From: Methylobacterium durans | GTDB taxonomy: Bacteria; Pseudomonadota; Alphaproteobacteria; Rhizobiales; Beijerinckiaceae | DNA: 64,000 bases | Direction: 5' to 3' | Assembly: GCF_003173715.1 (NCBI RefSeq) | Contig: NZ_CP029550.1 | Span: 2,294,001 to 2,358,000 of the forward strand | Part shown: positions 47,475 to 56,404 of the stretch, piece by piece | Numbering within the stretch: the stretch's first letter is position 1 | How the letters are laid out: each line of letters begins with the position of its first letter | The notes under the pieces: model-generated | What the model saw: the letters and a program-made list of their open reading frames with translations, nothing else | Told to the model about the DNA's origin: nothing | Database searches by the model: none | Program-made: the position numbers and the translations under genes

Positions 47475-49115
47475 TCACGGGCTTTCCTGGCCCGGATCGC
47501 GGGCCGGGGTCGCGCTCATGCCGCCGGAGGCCTGCTGCGCCGCGACCTCGGGCGCGGGCAGCGCCCGCAGGACGTTCTCCGCATCGGCGAAGCCAGCGCC
47601 GAATTCGGGATCCGGTCCCGGCGCACCGAGGTCGCGGGCGCCGCGGGCCAGGGCGCTGCGGACCTCGCCGGGTGAGAGCGCGGGCCGCGCCTGCAGCATC
47701 AGGGCGACGATGCCGCTCACCTGCGCCGCCGCCATCGAGGTGCCGGAGGAGAAGCCATAGGCGCCGGCGGGTGCGGCCACCAGGACCTCGACGCCGGGCG
47801 CGGCGACGCAGACATGGGCACCCCGGTTGGCGGCGGGAAACAGCCGGTCCTCGGCATCCGTCGCCGTCACCGCGATCACGTTCGGATCCGCCGCCGGGTA
47901 GAGCGGCGGCGCGTCGGGCCCGGCATTGCCGGCGGCCGCCACGTAGACCGTGCCGCCCCGCGTCCCGGCCGCGAGGAAGCGGGCCAGCGCCTCGTCGCGC
48001 GGTCCGGCGAAGCTCATGTTGACGACCCGCGCCTTCGTCCGCGCCGCCCAGTCGATGCTCCGCAGGATGTGGAGCGTGGTGCCCTGTGCGCCCGAGGCCG
48101 TCTCCGCGGAGAAGGCCCGCGCGGCGAGGAGCCTCGCCTCGGGCGCGGCGCTCGCGAGCTGGGCCCGGGCCCCGAGAATGCCGGCGATCGCGGTACCGTG
48201 CGGGTGCGGGGGGCCGGCCTTGCCCAGCGCGTCGTAGCGCTCGGCGACCGCGCCCAGGAGCGCCGGATGCGCCTCGTCGACGCCCGAATCGATCACCGCG
48301 ACGGCCACGTCCCGCCCGGTCGCCGCACGGTGGGCCTCGTCGAGGCGGAGCTTGGCGGCGGCGTACTGGACGCTCGCGAAGGTCGGCGCCGCGCCGACGA
48401 GGCTGTAGGCGTGGTTGGCCTGCGCGGTCTCGACCTGGCGGTCCTGCGCCAGCGCCGCGACCACCGAGCCCACGGACCGGCCGCCGCGGATGCGGGCGCG
48501 GTGCAGCGTCACCGGCACCAGCGTGAAGGTGTCGGAGGAGACGAGATCGAGCCGCTGGCGGGTCAGGATCGTCCGGAGCGCGCCGGCGCCGGGGCGGAGC
48601 GCGAACAGCACCTCGCCCGGGACCTCGCCGGGCTCGGCGGAGGCGGCCTGGACCGGCGCGGGCGCCGCCACATGCCGCGGTGCGGGCCGCGCCGGCGGCG
48701 GGCCGGGCGGCTTCGTCACGAGCTTCGGGGCGAGTTTCGGCGTCCTGCGCACGGGCTCCGGGGCGGCCTGCCGGCGCGGGGGCGGCGGCCGGGATTCGGG
48801 AACGGCGCGGACCTGCGAGGGGCGCCGCGCCGGACGCTCGGCCTCCGGGCGGCGGCGAGGTGGCGGCTCGTCCTCCTCCTCGACCACCGCGCGGGGCGGC
48901 GGGATCAGGCGCGGCACGATGCCGATGAGGCCGGGCAGCCCGATCGTCGGGCCGCCGCCGTAGCCGCCGCGGCTGGGCACGCCCCGGTCGAGGACGGCGC
49001 CGGGCCGGGTCTGGGCCGCGGCCGGCGCGAGACCGCCGGCGAGCAGGAGAAGGATGGCGGCGAGCCGGCCGAGCGGACCGGCCCGGGAGGGCAGCGTGTC
49101 GAACGGCTCCCGCAT
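47475..49115 (-). CDS. Secreted S8 subtilisin-like serine protease
   Basis: A 546-residue exported protease. Signal peptide 1-34 (ending PAAAQ), then a Pro/Arg-rich region (about 70-150), a possible propeptide (PGEVLFALRPGAG) and the S8 domain with Asp276 (VIDSGVD), His306 (HPHGTAIAGIL), the oxyanion Asn397 (AAAGNAG) and Ser460 (GTSMAAAQ). All catalytic residues are present. Start ATG 49115. It leads an operon with the sigma and anti-sigma genes, so it may act on the anti-sigma factor or be a target of the sigma. Confidence 0.88.
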   Translation of the reverse strand: MREPFDTLPSRAGPLGRLAAILLLLAGGLAPAAAQTRPGAVLDRGVPSRGGYGGGPTIGLPGLIGIVPRLIPPPRAVVEEEDEPPPRRRPEAERPARRPSQVRAVPESRPPPPRRQAAPEPVRRTPKLAPKLVTKPPGPPPARPAPRHVAAPAPVQAASAEPGEVPGEVLFALRPGAGALRTILTRQRLDLVSSDTFTLVPVTLHRARIRGGRSVGSVVAALAQDRQVETAQANHAYSLVGAAPTFASVQYAAAKLRLDEAHRAATGRDVAVAVIDSGVDEAHPALLGAVAERYDALGKAGPPHPHGTAIAGILGARAQLASAAPEARLLAARAFSAETASGAQGTTLHILRSIDWAARTKARVVNMSFAGPRDEALARFLAAGTRGGTVYVAAAGNAGPDAPPLYPAADPNVIAVTATDAEDRLFPAANRGAHVCVAAPGVEVLVAAPAGAYGFSSGTSMAAAQVSGIVALMLQARPALSPGEVRSALARGARDLGAPGPDPEFGAGFADAENVLRALPAPEVAAQQASGGMSATPARDPGQESP

Positions 49116-49241
49116 GGCAGGATGGCCCCTTCGGCGAGCCCCGCATGCGCGGAGGCCGCGGGGAAGCTCGACTTTAGATGAGGCGGTCCGCCAGGTCCAC
49201 GGCATCGCCTGGACGCGGCGGACCGGCGCGAAGACGGGGTC

Positions 49242-49607
49242 TCACTCGCAGACGCGGACCCGGCGGACGTAGACGTTGCCCTCCTCGTCCTCGACGCGCT
49301 GCCGCTCGATGGTGCAGGAGCCGGCCTCGGCGGCGCTCGCCGCGATGGCGCCGAGGGCGAGGCCGCCCGCGAGCGCGGCGGCGCCGTAGCCCCAGCCCGG
49401 CCCGTAGCCGTAGCCGTAGCCGTAGCCGCCCGGCTTCTTCACGCCGAGGCCAGGGATGACCTTGATCGGAGGGGCCTTCTTCGGCCCGAAGCAGGTGCCG
49501 GAGAGGGCGCAGGGCGCGATCTTGAACTGGTCGGCCCGGGCGCCGCCGCCGAGGCCGGCGAGGACAAGGGCGGAGAGGGCGATCGGCAGGAGGGCGGAGC
49601 GGGCCAT
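49242..49607 (-). CDS. Exported Gly/Tyr-repeat protein
   Basis: A 121-residue protein with a Sec signal peptide (residues 1-24, ending ARADQ). The mature part has CALSGTCFGPKKAPPIKVIPGLGVKKPGG, a GYGYGYGYG repeat coded by a CCGTAG repeat (about 49406-49429), an Ala/Gly hydrophobic stretch and a C-terminal CTIERQRVEDEEGNVYVRR. Four cysteines could form disulfides. Function unknown; similar proteins occur in Methylobacterium. Start ATG 49607 with AAGGAT upstream. Confidence 0.6.
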   Translation of the reverse strand: MARSALLPIALSALVLAGLGGGARADQFKIAPCALSGTCFGPKKAPPIKVIPGLGVKKPGGYGYGYGYGPGWGYGAAALAGGLALGAIAASAAEAGSCTIERQRVEDEEGNVYVRRVRVCE

Positions 49608-49734
49608 GGCGGGGATCCTTCGGAAGACCGTCCGGGCCGTCCATCGCGGCCCCGACATCCGTTGGTCGCGCCACCCCGCCGGTCGGTTCACCGTCGACGC
49701 AAGATTGTTCGATGTTTTCGCGGGACGCCCGGCC

Positions 49735-50403
49735 TCAGCCCGGATGCGTGTTGTGGATCTGCTCGAAATCGAGGAGCGCGGTCTCGATCACGATCTGCGT
49801 GCGGCTGATCACCTCGAGCTTGCGCAGGATCTCGGAGACGTGGGCCTTCACGGTCGAGTCGCCGACCTGCAGCTCGTGGGCGATCTGCTTGTTGAGCTTG
49901 CCCTGCCGGATCATCATCAGGACCCGCAATTGCTGCGGGGTGAGGCGGGCCACACGCTCGGCGAGGGGTGCCTTGCCCCGACCCGTGGCCGAGACCGGGG
50001 CGCTCGCCGCCTGGGCGAGCTCCGGCGGGATCGCCAGCGCCCCGCTCAGCACGTCGGAGATCGCCCGCGTCAGCGTCGATTTGTCGACCGCCTTCGGCAC
50101 GTAGCCCGCCGCCCCGTGCTGGAGCGCCTCGCGCATGATGCGCGGATCCTCGTGGCCCGAGACGATGAGGATCGGCACGCGGGGGAAGCGGGTGCGGATG
50201 GTGACGAGGCCGTCGAAGCCCGCCACCCCCTGCATGGAGAGGTCGAGGAGGGTGAGGTCGATGCCGCGGTTGGCGGCAAGCACGGCGCAGGCGCTGGCGA
50301 TGCCGTGGGCCTCGTGGAGCACCGCGTCCGGGTAGGCGAGGCGGATCGCGCTCGCGAGGGCATCCCGGAACAGCGGGTGGTCATCGACGATCAAGAGTTG
50401 CAT
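49735..50403 (-). CDS. LuxR/NarL-type response regulator near xoxF
   Basis: A 222-residue two-component regulator. The receiver has the acidic pair (LLIVDDHPLFRDAL), phospho-acceptor Asp54 (TLLDLSMQG) and Lys in YVPKAVDKS; the output domain is a LuxR helix-turn-helix (LTPQQLRVLMMIRQGKLNKQIAHELQ ... STVKAHVSEIL). Regulators of this shape (AgmR/ErbR in Pseudomonas, MxaB in Methylobacterium) control PQQ-dependent alcohol oxidation. It lies 243 bases downstream of xoxF on the same strand. The hybrid kinase at 60963 is a candidate partner. Confidence 0.85.
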   Translation of the reverse strand: MQLLIVDDHPLFRDALASAIRLAYPDAVLHEAHGIASACAVLAANRGIDLTLLDLSMQGVAGFDGLVTIRTRFPRVPILIVSGHEDPRIMREALQHGAAGYVPKAVDKSTLTRAISDVLSGALAIPPELAQAASAPVSATGRGKAPLAERVARLTPQQLRVLMMIRQGKLNKQIAHELQVGDSTVKAHVSEILRKLEVISRTQIVIETALLDFEQIHNTHPG

Positions 50404-50616
50404 TGGTGCCCCTCCCGCACCGTCCTCAGCGGGAGCCCCGTTGTCCCACGATCCCGCGCCCCGGTCCAACTCGCTTCCTCCCTCGCAGACGGACCCGGAT
50501 CGGGACCGGAACCCGGACGATCACGGTCCAGGAGATCGGTCTGGGTCGGATCCGGCGACCCCGGGTGCCTGGACGGGCGTTGAGAAAACCGCCCCGGCTC
50601 CCGAGGTCCCGGAGAA

Positions 50617-50639
50617 CCCGCCGCCGTAAGGCGGCGGGG
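50617..50639 (-). terminator. xoxF terminator
   Basis: Perfect stem CCCGCCGCC / GGCGGCGGG with a four-base loop on the minus strand, eight bases after the xoxF stop and followed by TTCTCC. It ends the leftward xox transcript ahead of the response regulator. Confidence 0.7.
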
Positions 50640-50646
50640 ACTCACC

Positions 50647-52416
50647 TCAGCGGGAGGCCAGGGTCTTCGGCAGCTTGAAGGCCCAGAAGCTGCCGCCCTG
50701 GTTGATGCCGGCGGTGGATTTCGCCACCTCGCCGCCCCAGAGCGGGACCGCGCCGCCCCAGCCCGCCGCGACGCCGACCCATTGCTCGCCGTCCTGCTCC
50801 CAGGTGATCGGCGAGGCGACGACGCCGGTGCCGACCTGGAACTTCCAGACTTCCTCGCCGGTCTTGGCGTCGAAGGCCTTGAGGAAGCCCTCGGGCGTGC
50901 CCGTGAAGACGAGGTTCCCCGCGGTGGTGAGGACGCCCGCCCAGAGCGGCGCCTTGTTCTTGTATTCCCAGACGACCTTGCCGTTCGTCGGGTCGATGGC
51001 CTTGAGCGAGCCGATATGGGTGTCGAAGATCGGCTTGATGGTGAAGCCGGCGCCGAGATAGGCGGCGCCCTTCTTGTAGTTCACCGGCTCATTCCAGATG
51101 TCCATGCCCCACTCGTTCGAGGGGACGTAGAACAGCTTGGTGTCCGGGCTGTAGCCGATCGGCATCCAGTTTTTGCCGCCGAGGAAGCTCGGCACCGCGA
51201 ACACGGTCTTGCCCTTCTTGCCGTCCTCGGACTTCGTCGGATCGCCGGGGCGGAACGCGTCGTCGTAGATCGGGCGACCGTCCTTATCGATGCCCTTGGC
51301 CCAGTTGATCTTGGCGACGAAAGGCGAGGCCGAGATGAACTTCCCGTTCGTCCGGTCGAGCACGTAGAAGAAGCCGTTGCGGTCGGCGGTGGCGCCGGCC
51401 TTCACGGTCTTGCCGTCCTTCTGCATGTCGAAGGGCACGAACTCGTTCACGCCGTCGAAGTCCCAGCCGTCGTGCGGCGTGGTCTGGAAGCCCCAGACGA
51501 TCTCGCCGTTCTCCGGGTTGAGCGCGATGCGCGAGGCCGACCACTTGTTGTCGCCGGGCCGCAGCGCCGAGTTCCACGGGCCCGGGTTGCCGGTGCCGAA
51601 GTAGATCAGGTTCGTGCCCGGGTCGTAGGTGCCGCCGAGCCAGGTGGCGCCGCCGCCGAACTTCCACATGTCGCCCGGCCAGGTCTCGTTGACCTTGCCT
51701 GTCATGGTCGAGGGCTTGCCGTTGAGGGTGCCCATATGGCCCTCGATGACCGGGCGCTGCCAGACGAGCTCGCCCGTCTCGGCGTCGCGCGCCTCGACCC
51801 GGCCGACGATGCCGAACTCGCCGCCCGACACGCCGGTGATGACCTTGCCCTTCACGATGATCGGGGCGGCCGTGTAGCTGTAGCCGGCCTTGAAATCGTC
51901 GATGTCCTTCTTCCAGACGACCTTGCCGGTCTTCTGGTCGAGCGCCACGAGCTTGGCGTCGAGGGTGCCGAAGATCACCTTGTCCTTGTAGAGGGCCGCA
52001 CCGCGGTTCACGACGTCGCAGCAGGGCAGGATGCCCTCGGGCAGGCGCGCGGCGTATTCCCAGATCTTCTCGCCGGTGCGGGAATTGATCGCGTAGAGGC
52101 GCGAGTAGGAGCCGGTGACGTAGATGACGCCGTCCTTGACGAGCGCCTGGCTCTCCTGGCCGCGCTGCTTCTCGCCGCCGAAGGAGAACGAGTAGGCGGG
52201 AACGAGGCCCTTGATGGTGTCGCGGTTGATCGTCTTCAGCGGGCTGTAGCGCTGGGCCTCCGGGCCGAGGCCGTAGGTGACGACGTCCTGGGTGGTCTTG
52301 GCGTCGTTCAGGATGTCCTGATCGCTGACGCCCTCGGCCCGCGCCGACAGGCCGGCCGTGCCGGCGATGAGCGCGAGCGCCCCCGCCGCGCCCAGGAATT
52401 CCTTGCGTACCCTCAT
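50647..52416 (-). CDS. xoxF: Lanthanide- and PQQ-dependent methanol dehydrogenase XoxF
   Basis: A 589-residue periplasmic quinoprotein that oxidises methanol (and formaldehyde) with PQQ and a rare-earth ion. Signal peptide 1-27. Family marks: the vicinal disulfide Cys132-Cys133 (LPCCDVV), the metal ligand Glu in SGGEFG (about 200), GTGNPGPWN, and the catalytic Asp319 with the extra Asp321 two residues later ([10 protein letters not shown]). Asp at 321 instead of Ala is what separates lanthanide XoxF from calcium MxaF. Eight W-type propeller repeats end each blade. Electrons go to XoxG. No mxaF is present in the window. Confidence 0.96.
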   Translation of the reverse strand: MRVRKEFLGAAGALALIAGTAGLSARAEGVSDQDILNDAKTTQDVVTYGLGPEAQRYSPLKTINRDTIKGLVPAYSFSFGGEKQRGQESQALVKDGVIYVTGSYSRLYAINSRTGEKIWEYAARLPEGILPCCDVVNRGAALYKDKVIFGTLDAKLVALDQKTGKVVWKKDIDDFKAGYSYTAAPIIVKGKVITGVSGGEFGIVGRVEARDAETGELVWQRPVIEGHMGTLNGKPSTMTGKVNETWPGDMWKFGGGATWLGGTYDPGTNLIYFGTGNPGPWNSALRPGDNKWSASRIALNPENGEIVWGFQTTPHDGWDFDGVNEFVPFDMQKDGKTVKAGATADRNGFFYVLDRTNGKFISASPFVAKINWAKGIDKDGRPIYDDAFRPGDPTKSEDGKKGKTVFAVPSFLGGKNWMPIGYSPDTKLFYVPSNEWGMDIWNEPVNYKKGAAYLGAGFTIKPIFDTHIGSLKAIDPTNGKVVWEYKNKAPLWAGVLTTAGNLVFTGTPEGFLKAFDAKTGEEVWKFQVGTGVVASPITWEQDGEQWVGVAAGWGGAVPLWGGEVAKSTAGINQGGSFWAFKLPKTLASR

Positions 52417-52680
52417 GGCGTTTCCTCCGTTATGGTCGCGCGGCCCCGGTTCCCGGGCGCCGTCAGGGCCTCGCTCCCCGATTCGAAGGAGCCCCTTGTG
52501 CCCGAGCGTAGAGCGGCGCGAGGCGGGCTCTTATTGGCCATTAGTCGAAAGTTCTCAGATCTTTCTCAGGTTTCGGCGGCTCGCGACAGGACAAAACCTG
52601 ACCCGCCCGGCCCAAGGACTTGGGCAGGAGGCCACCTCATCAGATCATCCCGCCCATTCCGGGGAGGGCCGGCCCGCGGC

Positions 52681-53535
52681 CTAGTAGCCCTTCGGCGCCG
52701 TGAAGCTGACGCCGTAGGTCTCGCAGATCGCCTTCAGCCGTCCCTCCGCGGTGAGCGCCGTGATCGCGTCGCCGATCGCGTAGGCGAGGTCGCGGGAATC
52801 GGTGCGCACGGCGCCGCCGAGGTCCCAATGCGCCTTCACCATGCCGGGGATCGCGATCTCGACGACCGGGTTCTCGTCCCGCGCGGCCCCGCCCGCGTGG
52901 AGCGCCGCCTCGATCGAGGAGCGGGTGCCGGCCAGGATCGGCGCCTCGCCGGCGAGATACGCCTTGGCGGCCTCGTCGAAGCTACGGAAATGCTTGAGCG
53001 CGCCGCGGTGGCGCCCGCCCTCGGCCGTCAGCAGCTGGAGGTCTGAGGCGCTCGCTCCCTCGACGGCCACCGAATGTCCCTCGATGTCGCCGAGCGCCCG
53101 CAATCCCTCGACCTTGTCCCTGCGGTAGGCGAAGGCGAGGTGCTGGTCGTAGTAGGGGTTCGTCAGGAAGATCTGCTCGTTGCGGGTGGCGAGCATCCTG
53201 TCGTGGGGGACGTGAAGCATCAGGTCCGCGAGCGGGCTGCCCGCGAGGTCGCCCTTCCACAGGTTGAGGCGGAAATCGCCATCGACGTTCTCGCCCGCGT
53301 CCACGATCCTGAGGTCGAGGCGCACGCCGAGCTTCTCGGCGATGGCGCGCGCGAGATCGACGTCGATGCCCCGCGGCTTGCCGGCCCGCTCCTCCGAGAA
53401 GGGCGCGTTGTCGCCGTAGAGCGCGACCCGCAGGGTGCCGGAGGCCACGACCTCGTCGAGGGGCCGGGCGTCGGCCGCCCCGGCCGCGAGGAGCGCGAGA
53501 CCCGAGAGCGCGAGGGCGCGGAGCGTGAGCCGCAT
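52681..53535 (-). CDS. xoxJ: XoxJ periplasmic binding protein
   Basis: A 284-residue SBP_bac_3-type protein with a signal peptide (ending GAADARP). The start of the mature domain (LDEVVASGTLRVALYGDNAPFSEE ... GIDVDLARAIAEKLGV) is typical of solute-binding proteins, and the link to xoxG identifies it as XoxJ, thought to help XoxF activation or XoxF-XoxG contact. It starts two bases after the xoxG stop. XoxF follows after a 264-base gap. Confidence 0.9.
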   Translation of the reverse strand: MRLTLRALALSGLALLAAGAADARPLDEVVASGTLRVALYGDNAPFSEERAGKPRGIDVDLARAIAEKLGVRLDLRIVDAGENVDGDFRLNLWKGDLAGSPLADLMLHVPHDRMLATRNEQIFLTNPYYDQHLAFAYRRDKVEGLRALGDIEGHSVAVEGASASDLQLLTAEGGRHRGALKHFRSFDEAAKAYLAGEAPILAGTRSSIEAALHAGGAARDENPVVEIAIPGMVKAHWDLGGAVRTDSRDLAYAIGDAITALTAEGRLKAICETYGVSFTAPKGY

Positions 53536-53536
53536 C

Positions 53537-53965
53537 CTACTCCTCGTGCTTCGATTCGAGGTAGCTGCGGATCGCCCAGAGGGCTTCCTGCGAGAGCACG
53601 CCCTCGAAGGCCGGCATCTTGGTGACGCCGTTGATCAGGGCGCCGTGGCGCACGCGTTCCTGGAACCAGGTGTCGCCCTCCTGGCCCTTCTCCAGGTAGC
53701 GCAGATCCGGCGCGAGGCCGCCCGAGATCACCTGGAGGCCGTGGCAGCGGGCGCAGTTCTGATTGTAGCCGGAATCGCCGATCGCGACGGCCTTGGCGTT
53801 GCCGCGATAGGGATTCTCGCTGCGCCACTCGTCGCCGAGGGGTTCGAGGCCGGTGGTGTCGACGGGCTGGGGCTGGACGTCGCCATGGGCGAGCACGTGC
53901 TGGGCCGAGAGGACGAGACCGAGCGCGAGCGTCGCGCTCCCCGCGAGCCGGGAGACCTTCCGCAT
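53537..53965 (-). CDS. xoxG: Cytochrome c XoxG (electron acceptor of XoxF)
   Basis: A 142-residue class I c-type cytochrome with a signal peptide (residues 1-26, ending HVLAH). One haem site CARCH (71-75), with a candidate axial Met117 in VTKMPAFEG. XoxG takes electrons from XoxF and has an unusually low potential matched to lanthanide enzymes. ATG 53965 is preceded by an excellent AGGAGG site. First gene of the leftward xox unit. Confidence 0.92.
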   Translation of the reverse strand: MRKVSRLAGSATLALGLVLSAQHVLAHGDVQPQPVDTTGLEPLGDEWRSENPYRGNAKAVAIGDSGYNQNCARCHGLQVISGGLAPDLRYLEKGQEGDTWFQERVRHGALINGVTKMPAFEGVLSQEALWAIRSYLESKHEE

Positions 53966-54020
53966 ACCGTTTCCTCCTGATCTTGAGAAGGACGGTAGCA
54001 AGCCCCCCACGCCGAACCCA

Positions 54021-54068
54021 TTGTGCTTTGGTACAGCTTCAGGTCTCCGACCTTGTGCACCTTGGTCC
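54021..54068. promoter_or_regulatory. Imperfect direct repeat in the divergent xoxG promoter region
   Basis: TTGTGCTTTGGTAC (54021-54034) and TTGTGCACCTTGGTCC (54053-54068) start exactly 32 bases apart, about three helical turns, in the 179-base gap between the divergent xoxG and the PQQ substrate-binding protein genes. Candidate tandem operator for a regulator of both units; this is inference. Confidence 0.35.
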
Positions 54069-54144
54069 AATATCGGCCGGGTGCTCTTGCCCCCTATCGT
54101 CGTCCGACAACAGACGATCCAGGGTGGAAGCGAGATCGGCCGCG

Positions 54145-55400
54145 ATGCGGGCTGAAGGTGAGCGCGGGCACGGCGCGACGGGACGGCACGCCGCTTCCGC
54201 ACGGGTCGCCGCATGCCTCGCCCTATGCCTCGCCCTATGCCTCGCCCTCCTGGCCGGGCTTCTTCTCCCCGGTTTTGCCGCCGCCGCCGAGGCGCCGCTG
54301 GCGATCCGCTACCTGGAGCGGCGCGTCGAGCGCCCGAGCCCGCTCAACAACGAGGACCCGATCCCCGACGACGAGGGCGCGGCCGGGGCGGAACTGGGCC
54401 TGGCGGACTCGAACGCGACGGGGCGCTTCCTCGGCTTGTCCTTCACGCTGACGCGCACGCTCGTCGAGCCCGGCGCGGACCTGGCGGAGGCGTTCGGCAA
54501 GCTCGGCGCCCCCCGCTTCGTCGTGGTGAACGCCCCGGCCGAGGACGTGCTGGCGCTTGCCGACCTTCCCGAGGCGAAGGACACGGTCTTCCTCAACGTC
54601 GGTGCCCCCGACACGCGCCTGCGCGACCGCGATTGCCGGGCGCGGCTCCTGCACGTGCTGCCGTCCCGCGCCATGCTGGCCGACGCGCTCGTGCAGTTCC
54701 TCGTCTTCAAGCGCTGGGGCCGCATCCTCCTCGTCTCGGGGACGGAGCCGGCCGACGCGCTCTATGCCGACGCGCTCAAGGCCAGTGCCCGCAAGTTCGG
54801 GGCGCGGATCGTCGGCGAGGCGCGCTTCGACGTGCACGGGGCCGACATCCGCGACTCGGCGCTCCGCGAATTCGCCCTCGTCACGCGGGGAGCCGACCAC
54901 GACGTCGTGGCGGTGGCCGACGAGGCGGGCGCCTTCGGCACGAACCTCGTCTACAACACCGCCGCGCCGCGGCCCGTCGTCGGCACGCAGGGGCTCTCCC
55001 CCGCCGCCTGGGGCCGGCCCGTTGAGGCCTGGGCCGGGGTGCAGCTGCAGGTTCGCTTCCGCAAGCTCGCCGGCCGGGCGATGCGGCCCATCGACTACGC
55101 GGGATGGCTCGCCGTCCACGCGGTCGGCACCGCGGCCGCGAAGCTCAAGAGCCTCGATCCGGCCGCGATCCAGGCCCTGATGCTCTCGCCTCGCTTCGAG
55201 GTCGGCGGCTTCAAGGGACGCTCCTTGAGCTTCCGCCCCTGGAACGGGCAGCTCCGGCAGCCCCTCTTCCTGCTCTGGCCGGGAGCGGTCGTCGCGACGG
55301 CTCCCGTGGAGGGCTTCCTGCACAAGCGCACCGAGCTCGACACGCTCGGCCTCGACGAGCCCGAGAGCGCCTGCCGGGCCTTCGGGGACGCGCCGGATGA
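54145..55400 (+). CDS. PQQ-alcohol-oxidation-associated ABC substrate-binding protein, 3' end frameshifted
   Basis: Similar to the branched-chain amino-acid-type binding proteins found only next to PQQ alcohol dehydrogenases (TIGR03863-type). Signal peptide with three CLAL repeats, then APLAIRYLERRVERPSPLNNEDP, a conserved start of the family, and a Leu/Ile/Val-binding fold with FKRWGRILLVSGTEP. The frame is broken near the end: one more G at GGGG 55384-55387 makes ACRAFGGRAG and a stop TGA at 55398-55400, overlapping the next ATG (ATGA). Corrected length 418. No ABC ATPase or permease is adjacent. Confidence 0.8.
54213..54248 (+). repeat. 12-base tandem repeat, three copies
   Basis: Three exact copies of ATGCCTCGCCCT within the signal-peptide coding part, encoding CLAL units in the hydrophobic core. 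Copy number changes would alter the length of the signal peptide in four-residue steps without breaking the frame. Confidence 0.8.
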
Positions 55401-56404
55401 ACCTCGGGAGATTGCGCATGATCCGGCTCTGCCTCCTCGCGCTGCTGGTCGCGACCCCGGTTGCGGCGGAAGAGATCTTCGTCTCGAACGAGCGGGACAA
55501 CACCGTCTCGGTGATCGACGGGACGAGCCTCGAGGTGGTGCGCACCTTCCCGGTGGGACGGCGCCCGCGCGGCGTCACCTTCTCGCGGGACGGGCGGCGT
55601 CTCTACGTCTGCGCGAGCGATTCCGACGCCGTGCAGGTGATCGATCCGGAGACGGGCCGGCTCCTGCACAACCTGCCCTCCGGCGAGGACCCGGAGCAGT
55701 TCGCGCTGGCCCCCGACGACCGGACGCTGTTCATCGCCAACGAGGAGAACGCCACGACGACGGTGGTCGACGCCGAGAGCCGCAAGGTGCTGGCCCAGAT
55801 CGACGTGGGCATCGAGCCCGAGGGCATGGCGGTGAGCCCGGACGGCCGGATCGCGGTCACCACCTCCGAGACCACCAACATGGTCCACTGGATCGACGTG
55901 CCGAGCCTGAAGGCGGTGGACGCGACCGCCGTCGAGCAGCGCCCGCGCCACGCGGAGTTCAGCCGCGACGGCCGCCGACTCTGGGTCTCCTCCGAGATCG
56001 GCGGCAGCGTCGCGGTGATCGACGTGGCGACCCGGCAGGTGATCGAGACGATCCGCTTCGAGATCAAGGGCATCGCGGGCGACCGCATCCAGCCGGTCGG
56101 GATCGCCCTGACGCGGGACGGGCGCTTCGCGTTCGTGGCGCTCGGCCCCTCGGATCGCGTCGCCGTGGTCGACGCCAAGACCTACAAGGTCGTGAACTAC
56201 ATCCTCGTCGGGCGCCGGGTCTGGCACCTCGCCCTGCTGCCGGACGAGAGCCGGATGCTGACGACGAACGGCGTCTCGGGCGACGTCACGGTGATCGACG
56301 TCGCCACCCAGAAGGCGATCAAGAGCATCAAGGTCGGCCGCTTCCCCTGGGGCGCGGCCGTGCGCCCCAGCGGGACCGACCGCTCCGCGGGCGCGGTGCC
56401 GTGA
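55397..56404 (+). CDS. PQQ-catabolism-associated YVTN beta-propeller protein
   Basis: A 335-residue periplasmic beta-propeller (TIGR03866-type). Signal peptide around MIRLCLLALLVATPVAAEE, then repeats of the type IFVSNERDNTVSVIDG, LYVCASDSDAVQVIDP and LFIANEENATTTVVD. Such proteins accompany quinoprotein alcohol dehydrogenases; the role is unknown, possibly protein-protein scaffolding. ATG 55397 forms an ATGA overlap with the upstream gene; ATG 55418 would begin directly at the signal peptide. Its stop overlaps the next GTG as GTGA. Confidence 0.85.
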   Translation: MNLGRLRMIRLCLLALLVATPVAAEEIFVSNERDNTVSVIDGTSLEVVRTFPVGRRPRGVTFSRDGRRLYVCASDSDAVQVIDPETGRLLHNLPSGEDPEQFALAPDDRTLFIANEENATTTVVDAESRKVLAQIDVGIEPEGMAVSPDGRIAVTTSETTNMVHWIDVPSLKAVDATAVEQRPRHAEFSRDGRRLWVSSEIGGSVAVIDVATRQVIETIRFEIKGIAGDRIQPVGIALTRDGRFAFVALGPSDRVAVVDAKTYKVVNYILVGRRVWHLALLPDESRMLTTNGVSGDVTVIDVATQKAIKSIKVGRFPWGAAVRPSGTDRSAGAVP

